A DNA stretch of 64,000 nt. Origin: Pseudomonas violetae (GTDB taxonomy: Bacteria; Pseudomonadota; Gammaproteobacteria; Pseudomonadales; Pseudomonadaceae). The notes under the pieces were generated by a model. That model was not told the origin of the DNA, did no database searches, and saw nothing but the letters and a program-made list of their open reading frames with translations. Position 1 is the stretch's first letter. Each line of letters starts with the position of its first letter. Below are positions 34,782-44,047 of the stretch, piece by piece. Position numbers and translations under genes: made by a program. The stretch covers positions 1 to 64,000 of the forward strand of contig NZ_JAKNRW010000008.1 in assembly GCF_023072615.1 (NCBI RefSeq), given 5' to 3'.

Positions 34782-34844
34782 ACACCCACAAAAAAGCCCG
34801 CTGACCGTTACCGGTTTAGCGGGCTCTTCAACAGCGCTTCTACT
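34782..34844 (-). terminator. mqo terminator (copy B)
   Basis: Begins at the mqo stop codon. The stem pairs GCCCGCTGACCG with CGGTTTAGCGGGC around TTAC, with a T-run on the minus strand. A 63-bp near-copy occurs at 34075-34137. Confidence 0.85.
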
Positions 34845-36493
34845 TACAAAGCCATGTCACTTGCAGCGTTAGCCTTCGGAGCAGCCTTCTCGGCATCAGC
34901 CGGAGTAGCCACCGGAGCCACTACCTGACCCATCGCCGGCGGCGGAGTGAGTTGCAGTACCTTGGCGGTATAGGCCCACTCTTCGGCCACTTTTTCAGGG
35001 TTGCCGTTCAACTGAGTGCCGTAGCTCGGCACGATCTGGTGCAGCTTTTCCTGCCAGGCCGGGGAAGCGACCTTGTCCTTGAACACTTTCTGCAGCACGG
35101 TCAGCATGATCGGCGCGGCAGTCGATGCACCTGGGGAGGCGCCCAGCAGGCCGGCGATGGAGCCGTCTTGCGAAGCCACGATCTCGGTGCCCAGCTTCAG
35201 TACGCCACCGGCGGCTTCGTCACGCTTGATGATTTGCACGCGCTGGCCGGCCTGCCACAGGCGCCAGTCTTCAGACTTGGCGTTCGGGAAGTATTCCTTC
35301 AGCGCGTTGAGGCGGTCTTCGTCCGACAGCATCAACTGGCCGGCAAGGTACTCGACCAGCGGGTATTCCTTGATACCGACCTTGGTCATTGGCCACACGT
35401 TATGCGTGGTCGTGGTGGTCAGCAGGTCCAGGTACGAACCTTCTTTCAGGAACTTGGTGCTGAAGGTTGCGAATGGGCCAAACAGGATCACTCGCTTGCC
35501 GTCCAGGACACGGGTGTCCAGGTGCGGAACCGACATGGGCGGTGCGCCAACGGAAGCCTTACCGTAGGCCTTGGCCAGGTGCTGCTGGGCGATGGTAGGG
35601 TTTTCGGTCACGAGGAACGAGCCACCAACCGGGAAGCCTGCGTACTCCTTGGCTTCAGGAATACCGGACTTCTGTAGCAGGTGCAGGGCACCGCCGCCAG
35701 CGCCGATGAAGACGAACTTGGCGTCGGTCTCGAACTTGCTGCCGTCTTTCAGGTTTTTGGAGCTGACGCGCCAGGTGCCGTCTTCGTTGCGGGTGATGTC
35801 CTGCACTTCGCTGGACAGCTTCAGGTCGAACTTGGGAGTGGTCTGCAGGTGCGCGACGAACTGGCGGGTGATTTCGCCGAAGTTGACGTCGGTGCCGAGC
35901 GGCGACCAGGTGGCGGCGACTTTCTGTTTCGGGTCACGCCCTTCCATCATCAGCGGCACCCACTTGCTGATCACAGCCGGGTCTTCAGAATACTGCATGC
36001 CGGCGAACAGCGGGCTCGCCTGCAGGGCTTCGTAGCGCTTTTTGAGGAAGCTGATGTTGTCGTCACCCCACACAAAGCTCATGTGCGGAGTGGAGTTGAT
36101 GAACGAACGCGGGTTCTTCAGCACGCCTTGCTGAACCTGCCAGGCCCAGAACTGACGGGATATCTGGAACGCTTCGTTGATGTCAACGGCTTTAGGGATC
36201 TGTACGTTACCCTTTTCGTCTTCCGGGGTGTAGTTCAGCTCGGCCAGGGCTGAGTGACCGGTACCGGCGTTGTTCCAGCCGTTGGAGCTTTCCAGGGCCA
36301 CGCCGTCCAGGCGCTCGATCATTTCCATCGAGGTGCCAGGTTCCAGCTCGTTGAGCCAGACACCCAGTGTTGCGCTCATGATGCCGCCACCGATCAGCAG
36401 CACATCGACTTTCTTTGCCTCTTCCGCCTGAACGGACGTGATCCCCATCGACAAAGCCAGCCCCAGCAGGGCTGTGTTCATTTTCTTAAACAT
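34844..36493 (-). CDS. mqo: Malate:quinone oxidoreductase
   Basis: FAD-dependent membrane-associated enzyme that oxidises malate to oxaloacetate and reduces quinone, the usual TCA-cycle step in Pseudomonas. 549 residues from the start at 36493, chosen for AAGGTG seven bases upstream. A signal-like N-terminus ([19 protein letters not shown]) precedes the FAD-binding [16 protein letters not shown]. The family sequence [14 protein letters not shown]-type region and [17 protein letters not shown] are present. The C-terminus has an Ala/Pro-rich tail ([18 protein letters not shown]). An 8-bp inverted repeat lies upstream. Confidence 0.94.
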   Translation of the reverse strand: MFKKMNTALLGLALSMGITSVQAEEAKKVDVLLIGGGIMSATLGVWLNELEPGTSMEMIERLDGVALESSNGWNNAGTGHSALAELNYTPEDEKGNVQIPKAVDINEAFQISRQFWAWQVQQGVLKNPRSFINSTPHMSFVWGDDNISFLKKRYEALQASPLFAGMQYSEDPAVISKWVPLMMEGRDPKQKVAATWSPLGTDVNFGEITRQFVAHLQTTPKFDLKLSSEVQDITRNEDGTWRVSSKNLKDGSKFETDAKFVFIGAGGGALHLLQKSGIPEAKEYAGFPVGGSFLVTENPTIAQQHLAKAYGKASVGAPPMSVPHLDTRVLDGKRVILFGPFATFSTKFLKEGSYLDLLTTTTTHNVWPMTKVGIKEYPLVEYLAGQLMLSDEDRLNALKEYFPNAKSEDWRLWQAGQRVQIIKRDEAAGGVLKLGTEIVASQDGSIAGLLGASPGASTAAPIMLTVLQKVFKDKVASPAWQEKLHQIVPSYGTQLNGNPEKVAEEWAYTAKVLQLTPPPAMGQVVAPVATPADAEKAAPKANAASDMAL

Positions 36494-36554
36494 CTGTAGC
36501 ACCTTTGATAAAACGCCATCCGCCCTGCCATCCGCAGTCTCGAGCCCCTTATTG

Positions 36555-36579
36555 CACGACATTCATGCAAGATGTCGTG
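36555..36579. promoter_or_regulatory. Inverted repeat upstream of mqo
   Basis: CACGACAT-N9-ATGTCGTG, a perfect 8-bp inverted repeat centred about 74 bases before the mqo start, in the 384-bp space shared with ilvD. The spacing suits a dimeric regulator. The rest of this space shows an AT-rich stretch around 36640-36690 but no further gene. Confidence 0.45.
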
Positions 36580-36877
36580 AGTGCTCGCGCCGCTGGATTG
36601 GAGGGTGGGCACACAAAGCCGATTGACTGCATCGACCTCAGTTTATATGTCCCTACTGAACTGACTTTTTATCTTTATTGGCTTCAGCTGCTTGAGCGAC
36701 AGTGATTCCGTTGGCGCGTCTCAAGGACACGCAAACTGAATAGATCGATCCAAGTAATCCCCAAGAATATCACGTCAGGGCAAACCCGCGCGTCTGTTCC
36801 CGACCTGTTAGTCCGGCTGCAGGCGCCCGGGCCACTATACTCAAGGTGTTTTTCCCAACGATTCGGCGAGGCACGCG

Positions 36878-38560
36878 ATGAGCGACAAACCCGATTTGCG
36901 CAAATATTCCTCCCAGGTGGTCGACGGCGTCGAGCGCTCCCCCGGGCGAGCCATGCTGCGCGCGGTGGGCTTTAGCGACGAAGATTTCGCCAAGCCGCAG
37001 ATCGGCATTGCCTCGACCTGGGCGATGGTCACGCCATGCAACATGCACATCGACAAGCTGGCGCTTGAAGCCGAACGCGGAGCCAATGCGGCCGGCGCTA
37101 AAGGGGTTATCTTCAATACCATCACCATCTCCGACGGCATAGCCAATGGCACCGAGGGCATGAAGTACTCGCTGGTGTCGCGGGAGGTCATCGCCGACTC
37201 GATCGAAACGGTGGCCGGTTGCGAAGGCTTCGACGGGCTGGTCACCGTGGGTGGCTGTGACAAAAACATGCCGGGCTGCCTGATCGGTATGGCACGGCTG
37301 AACCGCCCCTCGATCTTTGTGTATGGCGGCACCATTCGCCCGGGCGCCGGCCACACCGACATCATTTCCGTGTTCGAAGCCGTGGGCCAGCATGCGCGCG
37401 GCGATATCAACGAGATCCAGGTCAAGCAGATCGAGGAAGTGGCCATTCCCGGCCCGGGCTCCTGCGGCGGTATGTACACGGCCAACACCATGGCTTCGGC
37501 CATCGAGGCGCTGGGCATGAGTCTTCCAGGTTCCAGTTCCCAGGATGCGGTGGGCACCGACAAGACTTCAGACAGCTTCCGCGCCGGGAAACAGGTCATG
37601 GAGCTGCTCAAGCTGGACCTCAAGCCGCGGGACATCATGACCCGCAAGGCCTTTGAAAACGCGATTCGCGTGGTGATCGCCCTCGCCGGCTCGACCAACG
37701 CGGTCTTGCACCTGCTGGCCATGGCCCACGCCGTGGATGTCGAGCTGACGCTGGATGATTTCGTCGAACTGGGCAAAGTCTCCCCGGTGGTGGCCGACCT
37801 GCGGCCCAGCGGCCAGTACATGATGAGCGAGCTGGTGGCCATCGGCGGCATCCAGCCGCTGATGAAACGGATGCTCGACGCCGGCATGCTGCATGGCGAT
37901 GTCATGACCGTGACCGGCAAGACCCTGGCCGAGAACCTGCGCGACGTCGTCGATTACGTGGCCGGCCAGGACGTGATCCTGCCCTTCGACCAGCCGATCA
38001 AGAAGGACTCCCACTTGGTGATTCTGCGCGGCAACCTGGCCCCCGATGGCGCGGTGGCCAAAATCACCGGCAAGGAGGGTCTGCGCTTTGAGGGCACAGC
38101 CCGGGTCTATCACGGCGAAGAAGGCGCGCTGGCGGGCATTCTCAATGGCGAAGTGCTGGCGGGCGATGTGATCGTGATTCGCTACGAAGGCCCCAAGGGC
38201 GGACCGGGCATGCGCGAAATGCTCTCGCCGACTTCGGCAGTGATGGGCAAGGGGCTGGGCAAGGAAGTGGCGCTGATCACCGACGGCCGCTTCTCCGGCG
38301 GCTCCCACGGTTTTGTGGTCGGGCATATCACCCCGGAGGCATTTGAGGGCGGGCCGATCGCACTGATCGAGGATGGCGACCGGATCGTCATCGATGCCGA
38401 GACGCGGCAGATCACGGTGGATGTTGCATCGCCTGAACTGGCCAGGCGCAAAACCGCCTGGGTGCGCCCGGAGGCCAAGTACAAGCGTGGGGTGTTGGCC
38501 AAATATGCGAAGACTGTGTCCAGCGCCTCGGAAGGCGCCGTGACGGATAAATATCTCTGA
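36878..38560 (+). CDS. ilvD: Dihydroxy-acid dehydratase
   Basis: Iron-sulfur dehydratase of branched-chain amino acid synthesis that converts dihydroxy-acids to 2-keto acids. 560 residues, the shorter IlvD form rather than the about 615-residue E. coli type. Cluster-binding and active-site motifs are clear: [20 protein letters not shown] and [12 protein letters not shown], with the C-terminal [11 protein letters not shown]. Pseudomonads often carry both lengths; this may be the second copy, and a sugar-acid dehydratase role cannot be excluded. It stands alone, divergent from mqo. Confidence 0.9.
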   Translation: MSDKPDLRKYSSQVVDGVERSPGRAMLRAVGFSDEDFAKPQIGIASTWAMVTPCNMHIDKLALEAERGANAAGAKGVIFNTITISDGIANGTEGMKYSLVSREVIADSIETVAGCEGFDGLVTVGGCDKNMPGCLIGMARLNRPSIFVYGGTIRPGAGHTDIISVFEAVGQHARGDINEIQVKQIEEVAIPGPGSCGGMYTANTMASAIEALGMSLPGSSSQDAVGTDKTSDSFRAGKQVMELLKLDLKPRDIMTRKAFENAIRVVIALAGSTNAVLHLLAMAHAVDVELTLDDFVELGKVSPVVADLRPSGQYMMSELVAIGGIQPLMKRMLDAGMLHGDVMTVTGKTLAENLRDVVDYVAGQDVILPFDQPIKKDSHLVILRGNLAPDGAVAKITGKEGLRFEGTARVYHGEEGALAGILNGEVLAGDVIVIRYEGPKGGPGMREMLSPTSAVMGKGLGKEVALITDGRFSGGSHGFVVGHITPEAFEGGPIALIEDGDRIVIDAETRQITVDVASPELARRKTAWVRPEAKYKRGVLAKYAKTVSSASEGAVTDKYL

Positions 38561-38589
38561 ACGGATTTACCCGCGGGTTGAACCATCGC

Positions 38590-38611
38590 CATCGCGAGCC
38601 TGCTCGCGATG
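38590..38611. repeat. REP-type palindrome
   Basis: A perfect 9-bp stem CATCGCGAG / CTCGCGATG with loop CCTG, the core of the common Pseudomonas REP. It lies between the converging ilvD and aldehyde dehydrogenase genes and could end both messages. Confidence 0.8.
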
Positions 38612-38634
38612 AGGCCCTTGAAACAAAAAAATCT

Positions 38635-40062
38635 CTAAGCGCCAGGCTGATAACCAAACATCGACTTCAACTCCAGGTATTCCTCAAATCCATGGACGCC
38701 CCACTCGCGGCCGTTGCCCGACTGTTTGTAACCACCAAAGGGCGCGCCGTTGTCGGCCTTGCTGCCATTGAGGTGAACCATGCCGGTGCGCAGCTTTCGA
38801 GCAACCGAACGAGCACGCTCCAGAGTGCCAGCGGTCACATACCCTGACAGTCCGTAAGGGCTGTCATTGGCGATCGCCACGGCTTCGTCCTCGCTGTCGT
38901 ACGGCATGATCACCAGCACTGGACCGAACACTTCATCGCGAGCAATCGGCATGTCGGTCGTGACGTCGGCAAATACCGTGGGCCTCACGTAATACCCTTG
39001 CGCCACGCCAACCGGACGACCCACGCCACCGCACACCAGGCGCGCACCTTGATCCATCGCCCCGGCGATCATGGCCTGGACGCACTCGAACTGCGCCAGG
39101 TTGGCCAGCGGCCCCATGGCGGTGGAGGGATTACTGTCGTCGAAACAGACCTGGGCGGCGACAGCCCGGGCGATTTCAACGGCGCGTTCCTGCAAGGCGC
39201 GCGCGATCAGCAATCGCGTGGGTGCGTTGCAGGACTGGCCGCTGTTACGAAAACAACTGCTGACACCGTGGCGCACAGCCTCCTCGATATCCGCATCAGC
39301 GATTACCAGATTGGCCGACTTGCCGCCCAGCTCCTGGGACACGCGCTTGACCGAGTCTGCCGCGGCCTTGGCCACTGCAACCCCGGCACTTGTGGAACCG
39401 GTGAACGACACCATGTCGATATGCGGATGGCGGGCAATGCCGTCGCCGATGGTCGGGCCGTCGCCGTTGACCAGGTTGAACACCCCCTTCGGCACCCCGG
39501 CACAGTGAAGAATCTCGGCCAGCAGCATTGCCGACAGCGGCGCCCTTTCGCTGGGTTTGAGCACCAGGGTGCAGCCGGTTGCCAGTGCCGGGGCAATTTT
39601 GCAGGTCAGTTGGTTCAGCGGCCAGTTCCATGGGGTGATCAGGCCGCAGACGCCGATAGGCTCGCGACTGATCAGGGTGCTGCCATGGGGACGGTCGAAA
39701 TCATAAGTGCGCAGCACCTCAAACGCTTGTTGCAGATGCCCGAGGCCGGCTGGAACGTGGGCGCTGCGGGCCAGTGACAGCGGCGCGCCCATTTCCTTGT
39801 GCACCCGTTCAGCCAAGGCTTCGCTCTGTGATTCATAACCTTGAATGATCGCCGCGAGCAGTTCCAGGCGCTGTTCCCGCGACCACTGCGAGTAAGCTGG
39901 AAATGCCTGTCTTGCCGCTGCCACCGCGTCATCCAGATCGGCCCGGGTACCCAGGCTGATCACGCCGACCGAGCGCTCGGTGGACGGGTCAATCACCTCC
40001 AGGGTAGAGCCACCCCGCGGCTTGACCCACTGGCCATTGATGTAGAAATCCAGGTCATTCAT
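38635..40062 (-). CDS. NAD(P)-dependent aldehyde dehydrogenase
   Basis: 475-residue ALDH. Complete active site: PWNWPLNQLTCKIAPALATG (with the Asn), E244 in SQELGGKS, catalytic C278 in NSGQSCNAP, and EVFGPVLVI. The start is nine bases after the aminotransferase stop, so the two genes are one operon with the serine hydrolase upstream. In that order the enzyme most likely oxidises the semialdehyde produced by the transaminase to a dicarboxylic or oxo-free acid. The exact aldehyde is not readable. Confidence 0.9.
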   Translation of the reverse strand: MNDLDFYINGQWVKPRGGSTLEVIDPSTERSVGVISLGTRADLDDAVAAARQAFPAYSQWSREQRLELLAAIIQGYESQSEALAERVHKEMGAPLSLARSAHVPAGLGHLQQAFEVLRTYDFDRPHGSTLISREPIGVCGLITPWNWPLNQLTCKIAPALATGCTLVLKPSERAPLSAMLLAEILHCAGVPKGVFNLVNGDGPTIGDGIARHPHIDMVSFTGSTSAGVAVAKAAADSVKRVSQELGGKSANLVIADADIEEAVRHGVSSCFRNSGQSCNAPTRLLIARALQERAVEIARAVAAQVCFDDSNPSTAMGPLANLAQFECVQAMIAGAMDQGARLVCGGVGRPVGVAQGYYVRPTVFADVTTDMPIARDEVFGPVLVIMPYDSEDEAVAIANDSPYGLSGYVTAGTLERARSVARKLRTGMVHLNGSKADNGAPFGGYKQSGNGREWGVHGFEEYLELKSMFGYQPGA

Positions 40063-40071
40063 TTCGGTTCC

Positions 40072-41379
40072 TCAAGCGACCTTGTCGAGGGCGCGGCGCA
40101 AGGTGTCGAAGATCAGCGCGATCTGTTCTTCAGTGATAATCAGCGGCGGCGACAGCAAGATGTTTTCCCCTGACGCGCGTACCAGCACTCCGGCGTCGAA
40201 ACACCGCTGGGCAACCTCGGCCGCGCGGGTACCCGGCGCGCTTTCACGGGGCTTGAGTTCAACCGCGCACAGTAGGCCAATGGCGCGAACGTCAAGCACC
40301 AGGCCCTGCTCGCGCAATGCCAGTGCAGCGTTCTGCCAGACTGGCGCGACCTGCTGCACATGGGCATTGATGCGCAACTCATCGTGCACCGCCAAGGTCG
40401 CAAGCCCGGCGGCGCACGCCAGTGGGTGCGCCGAATAGGTGTAGCCGTGCATCAATTCAATGGCCTGGTCAGGGCCCTGCATGAACGCGTCATACACCGC
40501 ACCACTGACCAGCACGCCGCCCATGGGGACGGCGCCATTGGTCAAGCCCTTGGCCAGGGCCATCAGGTCCGGCGTCACGCCGAACACCTGCGCACCGAAA
40601 GACTCGCCCAGGCGCCCGAAACCGCTGATCACCTCATCAAAAATCAGCAGTACGCCATGGCGATCACAGATCTCCCGCAGTTTCTGCAGGTAACCCAGTG
40701 GCGGTGCATACACCCCACCCGACCCGGTGACCGGCTCGACGATGACCGCCGCCACGGTCGCCGGGTCGTGAATCTCCAGCAATTGCAGCAACGCATCGGC
40801 GTAATGTGCGCCCTGCCCCGGCTGACCGGGACTGAAACGCAAGCTGGTGTCGTACGGTAGCGGCAGGTGCGCAACGTCGCCGAGCAACGGGCCGAAGTCA
40901 CGTTTTTGCCGGCCAATCCCGGAGACCGACAGCCCACCGAAGCCCATGCCGTGATAGCCCTTGGCGCGGCCGATCATTTTGGTCCGGCGACAATCGCCAC
41001 GAGCCTGATGGTAGGCCCGGGCGATCTTCAACGCAGTGTCGACGGCCTCGGAGCCGGAGTTGGTGAAGAACACCTTGTCCAGGCCCGCAGGCGCCTTCGC
41101 CACCAACTTGTCAGCGAAGTCGAGTGCCGCCGGGTGACTCATCTTGAACGAGGACACAAAGTCCAGACGCCCCGCCGCTTCGCGAATCGCTTCAACGATT
41201 GGCCCCTGGCCGTGCCCGGCGTTGACACACCAGAGCCCGGCCATGGCGTCGAGCACCTGGCGGCCATCGGTGGTGGTGTAGTGCATGCCCTCGGCGCTGT
41301 TGATCAGCAGCCGCTGGCGATCGAACTGGCGCATCGGGGTAAAGGGCGCCCACAGGGCCGAAGTCGAGGTCTGGTTCAT
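40072..41379 (-). CDS. Class III omega-amino acid:pyruvate-type aminotransferase
   Basis: PLP enzyme of aminotransferase class III, 435 residues. K277 in MALAKGLTNG binds PLP; D248 in LIFDEVISGFGR and the cofactor loop FTNSGSEAVDTALK are in place. The N-terminus (LWAPFTPMRQF) and WCVNAGHG are typical of beta-alanine/omega-amino acid:pyruvate aminotransferases. It would turn a terminal amine into an aldehyde for the ALDH encoded nine bases downstream. It follows the SxxK hydrolase gene by 29 bases. Confidence 0.9.
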   Translation of the reverse strand: MNQTSTSALWAPFTPMRQFDRQRLLINSAEGMHYTTTDGRQVLDAMAGLWCVNAGHGQGPIVEAIREAAGRLDFVSSFKMSHPAALDFADKLVAKAPAGLDKVFFTNSGSEAVDTALKIARAYHQARGDCRRTKMIGRAKGYHGMGFGGLSVSGIGRQKRDFGPLLGDVAHLPLPYDTSLRFSPGQPGQGAHYADALLQLLEIHDPATVAAVIVEPVTGSGGVYAPPLGYLQKLREICDRHGVLLIFDEVISGFGRLGESFGAQVFGVTPDLMALAKGLTNGAVPMGGVLVSGAVYDAFMQGPDQAIELMHGYTYSAHPLACAAGLATLAVHDELRINAHVQQVAPVWQNAALALREQGLVLDVRAIGLLCAVELKPRESAPGTRAAEVAQRCFDAGVLVRASGENILLSPPLIITEEQIALIFDTLRRALDKVA

Positions 41380-41408
41380 CTACAGTGCTCCGTAAAGTGT
41401 CAAAAGAT

Positions 41409-42908
41409 TCAGATGCGCTTGCCGGTCAGCGTCGGCCGCTGCATGGATCCGGCGTTGGTATTGACGCCGCGATCAAACAGCAGGCGACCGCCTTCCAGGC
41501 GGCAACGGACATGGTCGCCAAAAGCGGTTTCGACGAAGCGCCAGTTCATTCGCAACTCGCCTTCGGGGGTCCAGCACCCATGGGCGATCACCGGGGTCTG
41601 CTGTGGTTGGTATTGGTGATGAAGATAGTTACCGGTAAGGCTGGTGATCGATTCCAACGGCTGCTGCAAACCCACTCGCAGGCGATGGGTTCCGCGATGA
41701 TCGACCAGGCCGAACGCGCATTCGCCAGGGCTGAAATCAAAGCTGATCTCGCACACACCGTCCTCGTTCGGTTCGATGGCGAAACGTCCCTGCAGCGCTT
41801 CAGCCTCGGGGGACTCGCTCAAGCCCTGCAGCATAGGCAGGCGTAGGCCATCGATCACTGCATCGAGTTGCAACCGGGAAGCTTGCGGATCCGCCGCTGA
41901 TCGCCCCAGGGCCGGGAACAAATGTTCCCAGATGGCCGCCTGCAAACGGCGCTCGCCGAGCTGCAGGCCGCAGGTGAAGGCAAGCACCGTTTCCTGTTCG
42001 GGCAATACCATGCAGTACTGGCCGAAGACGCCAGAGGCGTAGTAACCGCCGTGACGGGTCATCCACCATTGGTAGCCATACCCTTCACGTTGCACATCGC
42101 CGGCACCATCCTTGTTGCGCGGCAGGTATTGCTTGCCGTCGAATTCGCCCATCCACACGTCTTCGACCTGGTTGCGAGTGGCTGCGGCGATCCACTGCGG
42201 CGACAGTAACTGCCGGCCCTGCCACTGTCCCTTGTTCAAATGCAGCACGCCGAACTTCAGCGAGTCTTCCGTGGTGCAGCTCAAGCCATTGCCGCCGGAA
42301 TTGAAGCCATCTGGCGCCAGATCCCACTCCAGTTTGTCCATCCCGAGAAAACCCAGGACCCGCTCCTGCAACAGGGCATGCATGGTCTGCCCGCTGACAC
42401 GGGTGACAATGGCCGAGAGCATGAAGCTTGAGGCGCTGCTGTAGATGAATGACTGGCCCGGAAGTTCGTCCACAGGCTCGTTCAGGAAGGCCTCGACCCA
42501 GCTGCTTTGCAGATTGCGCCAGGCGCCACCGGAAATGCCGCGCTGATGGCCGGTGCGCATGGTTAGCAGGTCTTCGACGGTCATGGCGGCGAGGTTCGCG
42601 CTGATCTGTGGCGGACACAGTTCAGGGAAGAAGCTCACGACTTTGGCGTCGAGCTGCAGACGCCCATCGTCGACCAGCAGGCCGACGGCGGTGGCCGTCC
42701 AGCTCTTGGTCGCAGAGTGCTGCACGTGCATGCGGCGCGCCGAATATGGCTGCCAGAACGCCTCTGCCACCACCGCCCCCTGGCGATAGAGCATGAAACT
42801 GTGCAGCTCGATCCCGGCGTCACTGACCGCCGAGAGGAATTCGACGATCCCGCGAGGGTCGACGCCACGTTCTTGAGGCAGGGCTCTGGGCAGAGGTACA
42901 TAGGTCAT
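41409..42908 (-). CDS. Beta-lactamase-fold serine hydrolase (SxxK, NylB/esterase-like)
   Basis: 499-residue serine hydrolase of the class C beta-lactamase/penicillin-binding fold. The nucleophile motif SATK lies near residues 65-68 and the Tyr motif YSS near 156; DLLTMRTGHQ and GYGYQWWMTRHGGYYASGVFG are typical family sequence. No signal peptide is seen, so it is cytoplasmic. A C-terminal beta domain of about 150 residues follows. Relatives include 6-aminohexanoate-dimer hydrolase NylB, D-aminopeptidases and EstB esterases. The ATG at 42908 is preferred over the adjacent GTG because of AGGAAG spacing. First gene of the operon with aminotransferase and ALDH. Confidence 0.85.
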   Translation of the reverse strand: MTYVPLPRALPQERGVDPRGIVEFLSAVSDAGIELHSFMLYRQGAVVAEAFWQPYSARRMHVQHSATKSWTATAVGLLVDDGRLQLDAKVVSFFPELCPPQISANLAAMTVEDLLTMRTGHQRGISGGAWRNLQSSWVEAFLNEPVDELPGQSFIYSSASSFMLSAIVTRVSGQTMHALLQERVLGFLGMDKLEWDLAPDGFNSGGNGLSCTTEDSLKFGVLHLNKGQWQGRQLLSPQWIAAATRNQVEDVWMGEFDGKQYLPRNKDGAGDVQREGYGYQWWMTRHGGYYASGVFGQYCMVLPEQETVLAFTCGLQLGERRLQAAIWEHLFPALGRSAADPQASRLQLDAVIDGLRLPMLQGLSESPEAEALQGRFAIEPNEDGVCEISFDFSPGECAFGLVDHRGTHRLRVGLQQPLESITSLTGNYLHHQYQPQQTPVIAHGCWTPEGELRMNWRFVETAFGDHVRCRLEGGRLLFDRGVNTNAGSMQRPTLTGKRI

Positions 42909-42967
42909 CACGAAGCTTCCTGGTAATTGCCATTAACGCGCAGCAATGTTTTTAAATTGAAAGTAAT

Positions 42968-42983
42968 ACAGTTGAAATACTGT
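42968..42983. promoter_or_regulatory. Candidate GntR operator
   Basis: ACAGT-TGAAAT-ACTGT, a short inverted repeat in the AT-rich 189-bp space between the divergent hydrolase operon and the GntR gene. A second copy upstream of the ABC or porin genes was not found. Confidence 0.3.
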
Positions 42984-43097
42984 CTTTTGCTGAGTAAATG
43001 TATTTGCGCGGCCTGTAATTCATTTTCGGGCGAATCAAAGCTGCCCGGGCTTTTCGGGTATCCTTGCCTTCCCCTGCCACAGGAACGACCACGCGCC

Positions 43098-43976
43098 ATG
43101 TCTCAACTCACCTCGCTGCAGACCAAAGTCGCCGGCCAGATTCTTTCCGCCATCCAGTCGGGCGACCTGCAACCCGGTACTCATCTGAAGGAAGTCGAAC
43201 TGACCCAGCGCCTGGGCGTGTCCCGCTCGCCCATCCGCAGCGCGCTGTCGTACCTGGCCGAGCAGCAATTGATCGAGCCTTTGCCGCAGCAGGGTTTTCG
43301 CGTACCGCTGCAGACGGCCAGCGGACTGGCACAGCAGGTCAGTGAGTTGCACAATGAGGAGGACGACCTTTACACGCGCCTGATCGATGACCGGCTGAAC
43401 CAGGTGCTGCCCGACCAGATCTCCGAGAGCGACCTGCTGCGCCGTTATGGCGCCGGTAAAAGCGTGCTGCGCCGTTGCCTGTTGCGCCTGTCCGATGAAG
43501 GCGTAATGCAGCGCAGGCACGGCCACGGCTGGTTGTTCCTGCCGACCTTGAGCAGCGCGCAAACACGCTTCGAGAGTTATCGCTTTCGCATGCTGCTCGA
43601 GCCCGCCGGGCTGTTGGAGCCGACCTTCAAGGTCAACCCCGAGCAATTCCGTCGGTGCCGGGAGCGGCAGCTGGAGCTGCTTGAAGGCCAGGTGGACGGG
43701 CAGCGCTTTTTTGAATGCAATGCCGAGTTTCACGAGCTGTTGGCAGCGGCCTCCGGCAACAGCTACATCCTGCAGGCGATCCAGCAACAGAACCGCCTGC
43801 GCCGCCTCACCGAGTTCCATTCGGCGAGCAACGTCGAGCGGGTCAAGGTCTCCTGCCGCGAGCACCTGGCGATTCTCGATGCGCTGGAACAGGGCGACAA
43901 CGAATGGGCATCGACCCTGTTGCATCGGCACCTGGAAGTCGCCAGCAAGATGGGCGTCGCGCGCAACAAGGCCTGA
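43098..43976 (+). CDS. GntR-family regulator with two predicted winged-helix regions and an FCD domain
   Basis: 292 residues. Residues about 1-70 form a GntR winged helix (AIQSGDLQPGTHLKEVELTQ, then RLGVSRSPIRSALSYLAEQQ). Residues about 100-155 look like a second winged helix (DQISESDLLRRYGAGKSVLR, then LRLSDEGVMQRRHGHGWLFL). The C-terminal FCD ligand domain follows, with FFECNAEFHELLAAASGN and REHLAILDALEQGD. The start at ATG 43098 fits the conserved fold; the open frame upstream is AT-rich promoter. It is divergent from the hydrolase operon, hence its likely regulator. Confidence 0.85.
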   Translation: MSQLTSLQTKVAGQILSAIQSGDLQPGTHLKEVELTQRLGVSRSPIRSALSYLAEQQLIEPLPQQGFRVPLQTASGLAQQVSELHNEEDDLYTRLIDDRLNQVLPDQISESDLLRRYGAGKSVLRRCLLRLSDEGVMQRRHGHGWLFLPTLSSAQTRFESYRFRMLLEPAGLLEPTFKVNPEQFRRCRERQLELLEGQVDGQRFFECNAEFHELLAAASGNSYILQAIQQQNRLRRLTEFHSASNVERVKVSCREHLAILDALEQGDNEWASTLLHRHLEVASKMGVARNKA

Positions 43977-43997
43977 CTCGCACCGTAGGCATCCCCC

Positions 43998-44034
43998 CGT
44001 AGGAGCTGCCGAAGGCTGCGATCTTTTGATCTTG
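43998..44034. repeat. REP-like element
   Basis: CGTAGGAGCTGCCGAAGGCT followed by GCGATCTTTTGATCTTG, a frequent Pseudomonas intergenic repeat with a GCTGCCGAAGGC-type stem and a GATC...GATC part. It lies between the converging GntR and porin genes. Confidence 0.7.
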
Positions 44035-44047
44035 TCCAGCAGGCTCA

